From Molossus alvarezi (taxonomy: Eukaryota > Chordata > Mammalia > Chiroptera > Molossidae), in assembly GCA_037176705.1 (NCBI GenBank), contig CM073907.1:15221001-15285000 (forward strand): a DNA stretch of 64,000 nt, given 5' to 3'. The notes beneath the pieces were generated by a model. That model ran no database searches, was not told the DNA's origin, and worked only from the letters and a program-made list of their open reading frames with translations. Positions 32,151 through 43,842 of the stretch are shown one piece after another (position 1 is the stretch's first letter; the number at the start of each line of letters is the position of its first letter). The position numbers and the translations under genes are program-made.

Positions 32151-32559
32151 TGACCCACCCCCCTCAGGTCCCTTACCTCTGCTGAGTCCAGGGACATGGA
32201 AAAAAGGAAGACAGTGACAATGACAAGTAAGAGCATGTCCCTCAGAACAAATCTTTGCTCAGAAAAATCCTTCTTAGGGTCTAATAAGAATCTTGTGTGC
32301 TGAGATGTACGCTCTCTTTCTGTCTTTGTGTGTGGTGAACATCAGCGCTGGCATTTCCCCGGGCACCCTTCTGAGGCCCCAGAAGGAAAGCTGTCAGTCT
32401 TTCACTCACCTGGGTGGCGAGGTGACTCACTTCCTTTGGGAAGCAGAGAATTCATATGAATGGCTCTGACCCCATGCCTGGCATATAGCGAGTGTGCTGC
32501 AGGAGTGTGATAAATGGATGAACAAAGAATCAAGAGTGTCTGGTAGATTCTTTTCCAAA

Positions 32560-33310
32560 GTTGGCTGCAGCAATATTTCTGGTCCTATATTAGCTCTTCC
32601 AAGACCTGGTCACTTCTCATGGATCTATTTCCTCTCTTCTTGAAATGGAGCAGGTTTGTGACTGCCTCTGCCAACAGACTGCAAAACAACTCTGCCTGGA
32701 TCTTTCTCTCTCCTCACCAACAGCCAGCATCAAACCCCAGACATGAGGCTGAGTGAGCTTCAGATCATTGCAGCCCAGCCTTGGACCCACTGCAGTCGAT
32801 GCTGGGTGGAGTAGAGATGATGTCTCCCACCAAATTCTGCCCAAGTGGAAGATTCATGAGCCAAAGACATGTTACTGTTTTAAGCCACTAAGTTTTGGGG
32901 TGGTCTGTTATTTAGCAATAGATAACCATAATGGCATGGCAGATTTTAAATGACCATAAATTCTTTACAAGGCCCATCAAGGGATGGAGTCTATTTCCCC
33001 TGCCCTTGAACCTGGGTGGGCTTGGACCAGCAGAACACCACGGAGTGATGGGCAACTGCCAAGCCTGGGCCTCGAGGGCCTTGCAGTTTCATCCACACAT
33101 TCTTGCTTCCCTGAGACCATGATTGGAGCAGCTGTCCTGCTGGTGCTGGAGACACCAGGTCCAGCCAACAGCCCTCACTGACCTCCAGACACGTGAGTGA
33201 GTTCATCTGAAACCACTCTGCCCCAGTCAAGCGGTCAAGCCACCAACCACAGCCACATCAGTGATTCCAGACAAGAACCAGCCCAAACTGCCGGCGCCAG
33301 GCCTGGGACA
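32560..33310 (+). repeat. Two tandem LTR-like relics
   Basis: Two related blocks lie head to tail. The first ends TTAAGCCACTAAGTTTTGGG and TAGCAATAGATAACC, a common 3' end wording of old mammalian repeats. The second shares the internal wording (GACCAGCAGAACACC; CAGCCAACAGCCCTCACTG; GACACGTGAGTGAGTTCATC). A third relative lies at 52,840 to 53,325. They are probably solo LTR remnants; the exact family is not assigned. Confidence 0.5.
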
Positions 33311-35389
33311 AAGAACGTGTGTCTAAGCCTGAGTTGGTTCCACTAGGTAACTGATGATGTCAGCTCCTGTTTCTGAATGAAACTGCGAGCCCAGGGTTTG
33401 GGACGGAGAGAAATGTGGGGCTCCCAGTTGAATCTCAGGGAATTCAGGTCTCACACTGGAGGGGACTGCTAGCTGATAAGTCCCTTCTCCAGCCACCTGG
33501 TGATGGGATGGAGGCCCAGTGGCCCACGGCTGCCCCACGGCACCTTGTTTCTCACCTTCATGTCAAGGTCCACAGGTGACCAATCTGTCACCAATGGGGC
33601 ATGGGAGGAATGTGTCTACTCCAGCCTGGAGCCACAGGACAGTGAGGCTGTCTTTTCTACTAGGGGAGAAAAGGGGCCAGGTCCCTACATCCCCTTTCGG
33701 AGGAGAGCTGCTCACTGCCTGGAACTCAGACTACGTCCAGGAAGTTACAGTCCCTTTTACACTTCGGGTTCTGTTGTTGGACTTGTTGCACCTCATTTCA
33801 TGCAGCAGGCCTCTCCTGCCAGGCAGTGCAGTGGCATGTCTTGGCTCCAGACTGGGGCTCAGGCGAGGGCTGGAGTGGTGAGAGGTGGACAGTGACTCCC
33901 CCCTGCTAGAAAGGGCTGGGGGTGGGGAGAAGTGGACAGTGACTCCCCCCTGCTAGAATGTGGGCCTCAGGAGAGCAGGTACTTTTGTTCTTTTGGTTTA
34001 CAGCTTTCTCCCCAATCGGGCTGGAAACAGAACATGATGGATAGCAGAAGCTCCATGAGTATTTGTTGATTGGACAAGTGAACCAGAGATAATTAGTATT
34101 TCCTTGTAATTCCAGGAGGGCAGGGCTCCCTCAGACTGGGCTCCCCGAGGACGGGGCTGTGTCCCCCTCAGACTGGGCTCCCTAAGGACAGGGCCGTATC
34201 CCCTCAGACTGGGCTCCCTGAGGACAGGGCCGTGTCCCACTCAGACTGGGCTCCCTGAGGACAGGGCTCCCTGTTCCCTGTGTTTCCTCAGACCCAGGGC
34301 AGTGTCTCAAGACAGCTGTTACTAATGCAGGGCATGACCCCTGGGCTCCTTCCCCAGCTCCTCGGGCCCCTGTGACATGGGCACTGACTGAGGCAGGAGC
34401 CGCAGATGGCATTCAGTGATGGCAGAGAGTGGTTAAGTACCCTTAGAATAAAGCTTAGCCTCATTACAGCTTGTTGGAGAGAAGAGCCAATTAGGGAGGT
34501 AATTTTCCTTGAGCAGTCTGAAGAATGGAGGAAAATGATACCCAAACAGACAGAAAGCCAGCAGCTGCCCTGCCTCCACTGGCTCAAAGGAGGCCCTGCA
34601 GGCCCTTTGTTCCCTGGGAGTCCCCCAGCAACATGTGGCCAGCAGGCGGAGGGGCAACTGGGCCCTGGCTGAGGCCTCAGGGTTCCAGGGGTATCACCAT
34701 CAGCCCCTTCCCCAAGCAGCCCCCCACTAACTCAACACTCAGTGGGCATAAACATCCCAACCTCTAAGAGTCCCTGCTGCTGGAATTGGGAAGTCCTTTC
34801 TGACCACTCGTCCCCTCCTTGGGGCTGCAGGTTCTCTGTGCCACACCCTTTGTGGGGAAGAGAGAGGAAGCAACACAGGGAGAGGCTCAGGCCCTTCCCT
34901 CCCCGCTGTGTCCAGGCTGCATAACTCTGGGACAGGACATCCTGTGCCTTCTGTCACCCGCAGTGGGAGGAAGGGTTTTCCCGGGGCTTCTGCGTAGGCC
35001 AGGACTTGATGGAGAAGATGACAGAAACCCAGCCTAGATGAAAGGGCAAAAAAGGGGTGAGGGGGCTTCTGGGGAGCATTTGGAAGAAGGGACAAGTAGG
35101 CAGAAGAGCCTTGGGATGACTGGAACCCAGGACTCAACACCGGCCACAGCGTTCTGTGGTGTTGTGTCTTGTCTCTACTTTCCTGCCCCTCAGACTGTCC
35201 CTGCACACGGCAGACACCATGGCTCTCTCCCCACAGCACACCCTTCAGGGGACCAACTGTGGCCAAGAGTGGGGACGAGATACACTCCCTCCACGAGGAT
35301 CACAGAGCTGGATGGTGTGTGTGGGGGGTCAGTACCCAGAAGAAGGGGTGCCAGTCCCACAAGGACAGGGCCTGGGGAGACCATGAAAT
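33311..35389. other. Intergenic, mostly unique sequence
   Basis: No gene is seen. Around 34,425 to 34,520 an AT-rich block (AATAAAGCTTAGCCTCATTA; AGGGAGGTAATTTTCCTTGA) stands out from its GC-rich surroundings and looks like possible conserved non-coding DNA. Confidence 0.4.
34128..34277. repeat. 37-bp minisatellite, about four copies
   Basis: The word CTCAGACTGGGCTCCC recurs at spacings of 37, 36 and 37 bp (word starts near 34,130, 34,167, 34,203 and 34,240), each followed by a GAGGACAGGGC-like half. GC-rich and imperfect. Confidence 0.9.
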
Positions 35390-35640
35390 GGTTACCAGTT
35401 ATGGGCCACAGCTATTCCCTTCCTTCACTATGTGCCTGGCGTGTTGTCAAATAGTTGATCTATCTCATCTCCTTATTTCTTGAAACCAGCATGTGTAAGT
35501 TTCTATTAATATCACCCATGATATACAGACAAGGAAACTGAGACTCAAAGATGTTAAAACTAACTTGCCCCAGGTCACAGAGCTATTAAGAGAGAGCCAG
35601 GACTTGAACTCCAAACTTTGGTGGTACAGGTTGAGGAGAG
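35390..35640 (-). repeat. MIR relic
   Basis: Reverse MIR wording: ACTATGTGCCTGGCGTGTTG, GACAAGGAAACTGAGACTCA, CCAGGTCACAGAGCTATTAA, CCAGGACTTGAACTCCA. Confidence 0.85.
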
Positions 35641-35699
35641 AGGGAGGGAGATACAATCTATGTGATGAGCTAGGGCTTGGACATGTGAAATAGAACTCC

Positions 35700-36230
35700 T
35701 AATACCAGGTGGTGTGTGCCAAGTGTCCAAAAACAGTTCACATAAAGCTGAAGGAAGCCAGATCCAGGGGTCAGAGTTGAGCTGGCTCTAGCAATCAGGG
35801 TGGGCTTCCTAGAGGAGGTGACATTTGGGAGCATAGAAGGATGGCTGGGCTGCTCCGGAGTGAGCTTGCAGGCAAAGAGGCACTGCTGGCAGTTGGAAGT
35901 TGGGCTGGTGAATGGCAGGGGAGGAGGACCAGGGGACCCGGGTGGGCTCCAACAGCATCTAATTTAGAAGCCAAGCCTGAGGGATGTGTGGTCCAGGTAA
36001 AAAGGTGGGCTGCAGAGACCCTGTGAGGGGGATTACATTAGGACATTATGAATTTTTACATAGAGGTGTTAACAGGAAGGAAGCAGCATTTCTGGAAGAT
36101 GGGTCTCAAATATTTGCTGGGCTCAGCAGACTGAAGTTTGGGCTCATGAGACAGACAAAGCAGGAGGAACTGGGTCTCTGCCTGCCGTGCACCCCATCCC
36201 AAGGCCACATGGTTTTTAGACTTGGAAGCA
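35700..36230 (-). repeat. L2-like relic
   Basis: It contains GGGCTTCCTAGAGGAGGTGA and CATTTGGGAGCATAGAAGGA, typical of reverse L2 interiors. Diverged. Confidence 0.5.
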
Positions 36231-36384
36231 AGCCCTCTAGCTGAGCCACCCTGAAGGAGCAGCACCCAGCACAGTGCCAGGCACATAGTAGGTGCTCAAT
36301 AATGAGGAATACCTATAACTCAGCCTCAGTGGTGACAACACCATCAGCTAGGATGTCGAATGAAGGAAGGATGCAGGAAAAAAC

Positions 36385-36560
36385 ACTCAACTGCTGAGCA
36401 CCTGCTGTGTGCCACACACTCAACTACTAAGCACCTGCTGTGTGCCACACACTCAACTACTGAGCACTTGCTGTGTGCCACACACTCCACTACTGAGCAC
36501 CTGCTGTGTGCCACACACTCGACTACTGAGTACCTTCTGTGTGCCATGCACTACTGCAGA
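36385..36560. repeat. 33-bp minisatellite, five copies, probably MIR-derived
   Basis: The phrase CTACTGAGCACCTGCTGTGTGC, in pieces, recurs with an exact 33-bp period (unit starts 36,385, 36,418, 36,451, 36,484 and 36,517). The words TGAGCACCTGCTGTGTGCCA match the MIR or L2 phrase for 'tgagcacctactatgtgcca', and similar text stands just upstream at 36,270 to 36,300. Because 33 is divisible by three, open frames with an 11-residue repeat appear on both strands; these are not genes. Confidence 0.9.
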
Positions 36561-36769
36561 AGGTGTGTCCTGAGAGTGGAGATTTTGTCTGTGTGGATCA
36601 CTGCTGGGTCCCACAGCCCAGAAGAGTGCCCTGCACGTGCTAAGGGCGCACGAACATAACATGGCATGTGTAAAAACATTCCAGCTTCTAAGAGCCTCAT
36701 GCTCTTGGCACTGGGAAATTCTTGATCACTAATTACCCTCTCTGGGGCTGCAGTTTCTCATATCCAGTG

Positions 36770-36895
36770 AATCTACAGGGTAGGCCTCCCAATCTCTATT
36801 TTACAAGTGGGGATAATGAGGCTCAGAGAATTAAAGAGATTTGGTCAAGGTTGCATAGTGAGGGAATCAGGTTCTGCTGATTTCCCAAAGCAGTT
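36770..36895 (-). repeat. MIR core relic
   Basis: Reverse MIR wording: CTATTTTACAAGTGGGGATA, ATGAGGCTCAGAGAATTAAA, GGTCAAGGTTGCATAGTGAG. Confidence 0.7.
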
Positions 36896-39650
36896 TTCCC
36901 AGCCAGCCACGCCTGCTCCTCTCCAGGGGATGGGTGGCAGCCAGGCTGACTCACTGATGAGAGGTCTCTTTCACTCTCCCTCCACTTTTGTCAGGCCCTG
37001 CTCAGGGTTCCAGTCCTTCAGACCTGGGTGTGGGCCAAAGGCGAGAGGAGACCTGCAGAGGCTGCCATGGCCAGTGCCCATGCCTGGTACCAGCCACTTC
37101 TTGGGGAGTCTGAGGAAGTCAACCTCAGTGGCAGGGGCAGCCTGCTAATTAGGACTCTGTCTTTATTACTCACTATTCCGAGATGTCATTTTCTAGACTT
37201 GGGTTGGGGTTGGGAGTGGAAAGGCACACACAGCGCTGTTTTTAATTACATTTGGTTTGTTAATTTCTGATAGAAAATAAATATTTACCGGGAGTCATAT
37301 TTCTTCATTTCATGCCAGCTGACTCCTAAGTTTATAGGGAGCCCAAAGAGCCACCTCCTGCTCACCTCCCACCCCCCATATCCCCACCCCCACACTGGAG
37401 TCTCACACCCGAGCTGGAAGAGGGTGGGAAGGGAGAGAGATGGAAGGAGATGGAGTGGCAGAGGAGAGCCAGGCCTGGCTTCAGCCATCCAGGTTTGGGT
37501 GTGGACAGAGGTCACTGGGCAGGACACGGAGAAGCCCCTCCTTCCTGCACAGCCGCTGGGGAGGGCCTGGGATGTGGAGGCCAGGGCCCCACTCTGTGCC
37601 AAACAGCTCTGAGCGCCCCCTCCTTAGGGACGCTCTGGTTTCCACGTCCTAGCATGTGATTCTGGCCCCTGGAAGAGTCTCTCCAAGGACAGTCTTATGA
37701 GGCCTTTTTGAGCAATGAAGATGATAGGGAGCTTGAAAAACTCACCCTGTCCACTCCTTGGCTTCCAGATGGGCCCGTGGAAGGGAGGCAAAGCAGAAAG
37801 GGAGAGGAGAAAGATGTAGGAGAGAGGCAGTGATAGAGAACCCCCAGGGGGTGGCATGTGGGGAGACAGTGGCTCCCAGGGAGTGAGGACTCTGGCCTTC
37901 TCTCTGCTGAGGGTCAGGTCTTGGGGATTACAGGGGACACATAAATGGGGGTGTCTCCCTAATACTGGGCAGGGGAGAGGAAACCAGAGGCCTCTTAGTT
38001 GAGGGCTGGGGGCTGTGTCAGAGTGGGGAGTTGGAGCAGAGCAGTTTCTCAGCTTAGCACTATCATTTTCACTTTGGGCTGGATAGTTCTTTGTTGTGGG
38101 GGTTGTCCTTGACATTATATCCCTGATCTCTACCCACTGGATGCCAGTAGCACCCACCACCCGATTGTGACAGCAAAAATTATCTCCAGATATTGTCCAA
38201 TGTCTGTCAGAATGTGTGTGTACATAAGATGGGCCAGGCTGAGAAGCATCGTCTGGGGTAACCTGGGGAAGCAGAGGAGAGGAAGGAGCCTCAGGGTGAG
38301 AGTGATGAGTTTGTGGGGGATCTGGACTGAGAGGTGATGGGCCCCCCTAATAAATGGAAAAGAGATAAGGAGATTTGGAAGCTGGAGAATGGAGAGCCCC
38401 TGCTCCTGGCGTGGTTTCTAAATCCATGTTAAGCCATGATTGTTTTTTTCAAATTACATTTCAATTTAGCTCAATTACTTTTCCATTATTGTTCAAGTGA
38501 CTCCATTTTAATTGAAGCTGCTGGTTCTTATCTCTCATTCCCCCATATAGAATTGGAAAGGGGAAACAGAAACTGCAGTGCCCGTTAAAGAGGAGTGGGT
38601 GTCACACTCAGCTTAGACCAGTGACTCATCCCTCAAGGCTGGCACACTGTTGAGCCTCCCAAAAATTGAGGTTCTCTGAGAGAAGGCAGAGGGGAAATGG
38701 TGCCATGTGGGTCATCAACAGCCAGCACCACGGTGGTGATAATTATTGCTGAGACCACTGGTCAGGGCATGGGGGGTGATGTCCAAGGAGGTCGGCCTGT
38801 GAAGTGGGCCTTTTTGCCTAAACTTTGGGATTTATTGACATTTTATTCCAACAAGCATTTTATTTTTTTATTTTAACATGATGAGACACTCATGGAAGAG
38901 TTGGAAGTGATACTGGCAAGACCAAGAGACCTCAGTTCTTGTCTTCTTGAAGGAAAGATTTCAATCAAAAGACAAAGTGTAGCAAAGTAAAAGAATTTAT
39001 TGGCTGCAGCAAAAACACACTTAGGACAGTGAAACAAGGAAGTCATGGAAGAAACAACAGGAGAGCCAAGGCTGGGCTGCTGTGGCCCACTGGGAAGTCA
39101 GAGAAAAGGGGGTCTTGGAGACAGGTTCAGGGGGTTAGCCTGGAACCAGTTGTGCTGCCCATTGCTCCCCTGGTTGCCAGTCTCCTGGGTTCCCTTAGAG
39201 GGCAGAAGGGGGAAGGGAATGGCGCTGGCCTGCTCCCTGGGGGAGAACTTGAGCTGGGTCCTTTGAGAGTATTTATCTTTCTCTTGCAGGACTAAGGGGA
39301 GGGTCTCAATAGAATATTCATCAGCTTTCCAGGTGTGTTCTTTCAGGGTGTGGTCTTGGATGATCCATGATCAGTCAACACCAGGGCAGGGGTCATTAGT
39401 GAGTGCAACTGGTCCTGAGGCAGCCACAGCATCACTTGTCTGGGCCTGGAGCTGCAATACAGCTGAGGTCTAGATGTTATCTTTTGGGAGGAAGAGTCAG
39501 GGGGTCCAAACCGCATGGCCAGCAATATGCTAGGGGAGGAAGGGTTACCCTGGAGGTGAGGTTCTTGTTTTCCTCATTTTTCCCATTACTCGCACCTAAG
39601 GTTTTCTGCCCTGGTGACCTTCTGTACCTGGCCCATTGTCAATGCTCTGC
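36896..39650. other. Intergenic, mostly unique, with MER20
   Basis: No gene. Two AT-rich islands (about 37,140 to 37,290 and 38,410 to 38,560) rich in TAAT and ATTA words lie in otherwise GC-rich sequence, with a style reminiscent of conserved non-coding elements. A MER20 lies between them and the next repeat. Confidence 0.4.
38030..38260 (-). repeat. MER20 (hAT-Charlie) relic
   Basis: In + orientation it reads CAGTTTCTCAGCTTAGCACT, ATAGTTCTTTGTTGTGGGGG, ACTGGATGCCAGTAGCACCC, CAGATATTGTCCAATGTCTG, the reverse complement of MER20. Confidence 0.8.
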
Positions 39651-39659
39651 TCATGTCTG

Positions 39660-40150
39660 TCTAACTGCCTATTACAGAAATATGGTGCAAAGAACTATTT
39701 GTTTCCTGAAACATTTAATAATAAGTTGTACACCTAATGTCCTATCACCTTCAAATGTAAATATTTCTTACACACAAGGGCATTCTCTTGCATGTCCACA
39801 ACCATCAAAATCAGTAAATTCAAACTGATACATTACTACCTTCTAATCCTCAGACCCTGTTCAAGTGTTCAAGTTCCTATAATGTCATTTACAGCCAACG
39901 GAGTCAGCCCAGAATTGCGCCTTGCATATCTCTGTTGTGTGAAGCTTCCTTCACTCTCAACTTTTATAACTTTGACATGTTTGAATATTACAGGCCAGTT
40001 ATTTTGTATAATGTTTCTCAATTTCAATTTGTCTGGCAAGAATTACAAAGAAGCAATGCTGTGTTCTTCTTACCTCATCCTATCAGGTTTGAAATATGTA
40101 CCATTTCTGATGATATTCACGTTCAACATTTTTGAACATATGTATGTAAG
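39660..40150. repeat. Old L1M 3' UTR-like relic
   Basis: The wording resembles an old L1M 3' UTR: TACAGGCCAGTTATTTTGTA, ATGTTTCTCAATTTCAATTTG, GAAGCAATGCTGTGTTCTTC, CATCCTATCAGG. Orientation is not assigned. Confidence 0.55.
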
Positions 40151-40439
40151 CATGACCTCTGACTCCTCATTGTCCCAAGCTGCTGTTCAGACCTGCACAC
40201 GTAAAACAAATCCGGGCCAAGGCAACCCTGGGTTAAGTGACCTGTTATGGGCAATTCCATGGTTTATTCATTCACAGGAGAGAGCAATCTGGGAGGGCTT
40301 TAAGGAAGAGATTGAGTATGGCCTCTGAGAATAGGAAGGACTTGGCAGGGACTGATGAGAAGCAGCAAGGTAGGAGAGAGAGTATATGCAAAGGCTCAGA
40401 GCTGAGGACAGTAAGGCATGGGTGACATAGACAATATAT

Positions 40440-40890
40440 TCAACAAAACCGTGCCACTTCTGTCTCAGATAAACAGAAAGATTACATTTCCCAGACTTCC
40501 TTGCAGTTCAGTTGGGCAATGTGACTGAGCTCTGGACAACAGAATATGGGTCAAAGTAATGAGCACTGCTTTTAGGCTTTTCTTCTGCATGGTCCTTCAC
40601 ATTCTCTCTTCTGTTTGCATGATAATCTGGGGCACTGTACTGGACTCTGGAGATAAGCAGGCATCAAAGCTCTGACCCCATTGAAGAAGTTCCCCAGCCA
40701 TAGAGACAGACATGTCTCTATGTAAACAGGCAATTAAATTATGACAGAATTGGAAGCCCTGTCTCACAGTCTCACGGGGGTTGAGAACTCTCATTTTCTT
40801 CCTCTCCAGAAAGAGTGGTGGGAACTCTCCAAGGTCTTGACTTGGGTTCACTACTCCTGCCCTGTGGACCCTGCCAGACACCAACCAGGG
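40440..40890. repeat. Old LTR-like repeat, family not assigned
   Basis: CATTTCCCAGACTTCCTTGC, GTTGGGCAATGTGACTGAGC and GACAACAGAATATGGGTCAA are phrases seen in many old mammalian LTR repeats. Confidence 0.4.
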
Positions 40891-40894
40891 AGAT

Positions 40895-41127
40895 AGTCCT
40901 CAGGAAATGAGAGCATCGGCCTGTGGTCTAGAGAGACCTGGGTTTGGTTCCCGCTAAGGGCACGTGCCTTGGTTGCAGTTTGTTTCCAGCCCTGAATGGT
41001 CATCCGGGTGGCAGCCACTCGATGTGTCCCTTTCACATCAATGTCTCTCTCTCTCTCTCCCTCCCACTCTCTCTGAACAGAAAATGGAAAAATGTCCTTG
41101 GGTGAAAATAAAAAAAAATAAAAAAAT
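40895..41127 (+). mobile_element. Ves SINE (5' end worn)
   Basis: GAGAGCATCGGCCTGTGGTC, GGTTTGGTTCCCGCTAAGGG, GATGTGTCCCTTTCACATCA, a CT tract, then AAAATGTCCTTGGGTGAAAA and an A-rich tail. Confidence 0.9.
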
Positions 41128-41995
41128 CAGAGCTACAGTACAGATCACCACCCAAGTCCCAGACTGGCCACTGGGTGGCACACACTTGAAACTGTCCCTT
41201 ATACACTGAAAACACTTAAAAATTAAACTGATATTGGCACCACAGCCCACAGAAAGCAGGTCAGAACTTGCAGCCTAAACCTAACTTTGTTGATTATCTG
41301 CTAACAACTACAACAAAATAAACCTACATATTTCTTAGGATTTAAACAAGACCCCAAATATTTAGGATAAAATCCAAAATTGCTTGTCATGCAAAGAATG
41401 AGGGAAGTCTTAACTCACAAGAGAAAAGAAAAGCAACAGATACCAACCCCAAGATGATTCAGATGTTGGATCATCAAAGACTTTATAGCAGCTATTATAA
41501 CTATGCTTCAGGAAGTTAGGGTGAACACTCTTGAATGGAAAGGTAGAAAGTCTCAGAAAATAAACAGAAGATATGAAAAAGATCCAAATAGCAATTTTGG
41601 AACTCAAAAATACAATAACTGAATTAAAATTTTACTGGATGAGCTCAAGAGCAAAGTGAAGATGACAGAGGAAAGAGTGAATCAACTTGAGTTATCAATA
41701 GTTATTCAATTTAAGCAACAGACAAAAATAAATTTTTTAATGAACAGATTCAGGAATTTGTGGGACAATACAAAAAATCGAACATTTGTGTTAACAAATT
41801 TTAAAAAATTAAATTTGAAGTATGTTTACTGACCATAGTGAATTAAAGTAGGAATCAGTAACAGAAAGACTATTGGAAAATCTCCAAACACTTTCAAATT
41901 AAACCACACATTTCTAAGTAATTTATGGATCAAAGAAAAAATATTTTGAACTGAATAAAAATAAAAATAGAAACATATTAAAATGTGTGGTATGG

Positions 41996-42480
41996 CCTGG
42001 CTGGTGTGGCTCAGGGGTTGAGCATTGACCCATGCACCAAGAGGTCGCTGGTTCAATTACTGGTCAGGGCACATGTCCAGGTTGTGGGCCCGATCCCCAG
42101 TGGGGGGCATGCAGGAGGCAGCCAATCAATGTTCTCTCTCATCAATGCTTTTTTTTTTTTTTTTTTTTTATCCTCACACAAGGACATCTTTGCATTTATC
42201 TTCAGATAGAGTGGGAGGAAGAGGGGGAGAAAGAGAGAGAGAGAAACATCCATGTGAGAGAGATACATCAAATGGTCGCCACCCACACAACCCCAACCGG
42301 GGTGGGGACAAACTGCAACCGAGGTACATGCCCTTAGCCAGAACCAAACTCGGGACTCTTTGGTCCATGGACCGACGCTCCAACCGCTGACTCAAACCGG
42401 CCAAGGCATTTCATCGATATTTCTATCTCTCTCTCCCTCTCCCTTCCTCTCTCTAAAATCAATAAAGAAAAAAATAAATA
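41996..42480 (+). mobile_element. Ves SINE split by a second Ves
   Basis: The outer copy starts GGCCTGGCTGGTGTGGCTCA and runs to CTCTCATCAATG near 42,147. It is interrupted, then resumes near 42,408 as TTTCATCGATATTTCTATCT with the CT tract and AATAAAG tail. The subtype wording (GAGGTCGCTGGTTC; GGGGGCATGCAGGAGGCAG) differs from the inserted copy. Confidence 0.88.
42148..42407 (-). mobile_element. Ves SINE inserted into another Ves
   Basis: A poly-T run, ATCCTCACACAAGGACATCT, GAGAGAGAGAAACATCCATG, ACAAACTGCAACCGAGGTAC, ending CAAACCGGCCAAGGCA. It lies in reverse orientation inside the + strand Ves. TCATCAAT before and TCATCGAT after may be the target duplication. Confidence 0.88.
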
Positions 42481-42744
42481 GTCCTGGTCAGTTTGGCTCA
42501 GCAGTTAGAGTGTTGGCCTGCGGTCCAGAGAGACCCAGGTTCGGTTCCTGCTAAGGGCACGTACCTCAGTTGCAGTTTGTCCCTGGCCCTGGTTGGGCCC
42601 TGTGGGAGGCAGCCACTCCATGTGTCCCTTTCACATCAATGTCTCTCTCTCTCTCTCTTCCTCTCTCTCCCTTCCACTCTATCTGAACAAAAAATGGAAA
42701 AATGTCCTCGGGTGAGAATTAAAAAGAATGAAAAAAATAAATGA
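42481..42744 (+). mobile_element. Ves SINE
   Basis: GTCCTGGTCAGTTTGGCTCA, GGCCTGCGGTCCAGAGAGAC, CACTCCATGTGTCCCTTTCA, ending in AAATGTCCTCGGGTGAGAAT and an A-rich tail. It directly abuts the tail of the preceding Ves. Confidence 0.92.
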
Positions 42745-43035
42745 ACAGAACTTATAAAAATGTGTGGTATGCAGTTAAAGTGGTGTTTAGAGGAAATTTT
42801 ATAATATTAAAAATCTTATATTAAAAAAGAAGGTCTCAAACCAACACTCTAAACTTTTCCTTAAGAAACTAGAAAAAAAAGTGTAAAATACGATAAGCTG
42901 AAAGAGTGATTAAAGATCAAAGCAGAAATCAATACAACTGAATCTAGGAAATCAATAGAAAATAATCAAATTAAAATCTGGTCCTTTGAAAAAAATCAAA
43001 AAAATTTATAAACCTATAGCTAGACTGACAACAAC

Positions 43036-43037
43036 AA

Positions 43038-43098
<61 letters not shown>
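43036..43098. repeat. (GA)n microsatellite
   Basis: About 30 AG units within L1M ORF2 text, just after GACTGACAACAACAACAAAG. Confidence 0.95.
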
Positions 43099-43102
<4 letters not shown>

Positions 43103-43237
43103 CAGAGAGACAGAGAGAGAAGAAACACATGACCAATATCGGGAATGAAAGAAGGAACATCACTGATTATCACCCCATAGTATTTAGAATAAGAGAATAC
43201 TAGAAACATCTCTATGTTCACAAATTTAACAACTTAG

Positions 43238-43842
43238 ATAAAAGGCAGTCAGTTATAGTCCATGGACTAAATATGGCCCATCTCCTGTTTTTGTAATTTG
43301 TGTGTGTGACATGGCTGTACTGGGTTCAGTATTTCCCACTCCCACCTGCAAATTCATGTCCATCTAGAACCTCGGAATGAGACTTTACTTGGAAATAGGG
43401 TTTTGCAATGTAATTAGTTGAAGTGAAGGTACATGGGTTTAGAACAGGCCCTAAATCCAATGTGACTGGTGTTCTTATAGCAAGAGGAGTGGGAGATTGG
43501 CATACAGAGATGCAGATACACTGAGGGAAGAAGGCCACGTGAAGACTGAAGTCGGTATGAGACTTTCCTGGAGCTGGAAGAAACAGGAAGCGTTCTCCCT
43601 TAGAGCCTTCAGAGGGAGCTTGGCCCTGCTGCACCTTGGTTTTGGACGTCTGTCCCCTGAATGAGAGAATACATTTTTGTTGTTTTACCCAGCAAAGTAA
43701 TGCAATAGCCACACCCACTTATTTATAGCTTTTACACCACAGAGGCAGAGGTGACTAGTTGTAACAGATTGTATGGCCCAAAAAGCTTACAGTACTTTCT
43801 ATTGTCCCTTTACAGAAAAGGTTTGTGATCTTTGACTTAGCT
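43238..43842. mobile_element. hAT-Charlie-type element interrupted by an MLT1-type LTR
   Basis: The left part (about 43,238 to 43,317: CCATGGACTAAATATGGCCC, TCCTGTTTTTGTAATTTG) and right part (about 43,732 to 43,842: GGCAGAGGTGACTAGTTG, GATTGTATGGCCCAAAAAGC, CCCTTTACAGAAAAGG) match the two halves of one common hAT element. Between them lies an ERVL-MaLR LTR relic of the MLT1 or MST type (TTGGAAATAGGGTTTTGCAA; GACTGGTGTTCTTATAGCAA; GTTGTTTTACCCAGCAAAG). The LTR is a solo remnant with no coding region. Confidence 0.75.

Noticed and set aside
36385..36560. Possible CRISPR-like array
   Set aside because: Units are directly adjacent with no unique spacers, and this is a mammalian nuclear sequence.
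36344..36659. Open frames on both strands with an 11-residue repeat
   Set aside because: Produced by the 33-bp minisatellite. It resembles a repeat protein only because 33 is a multiple of three.
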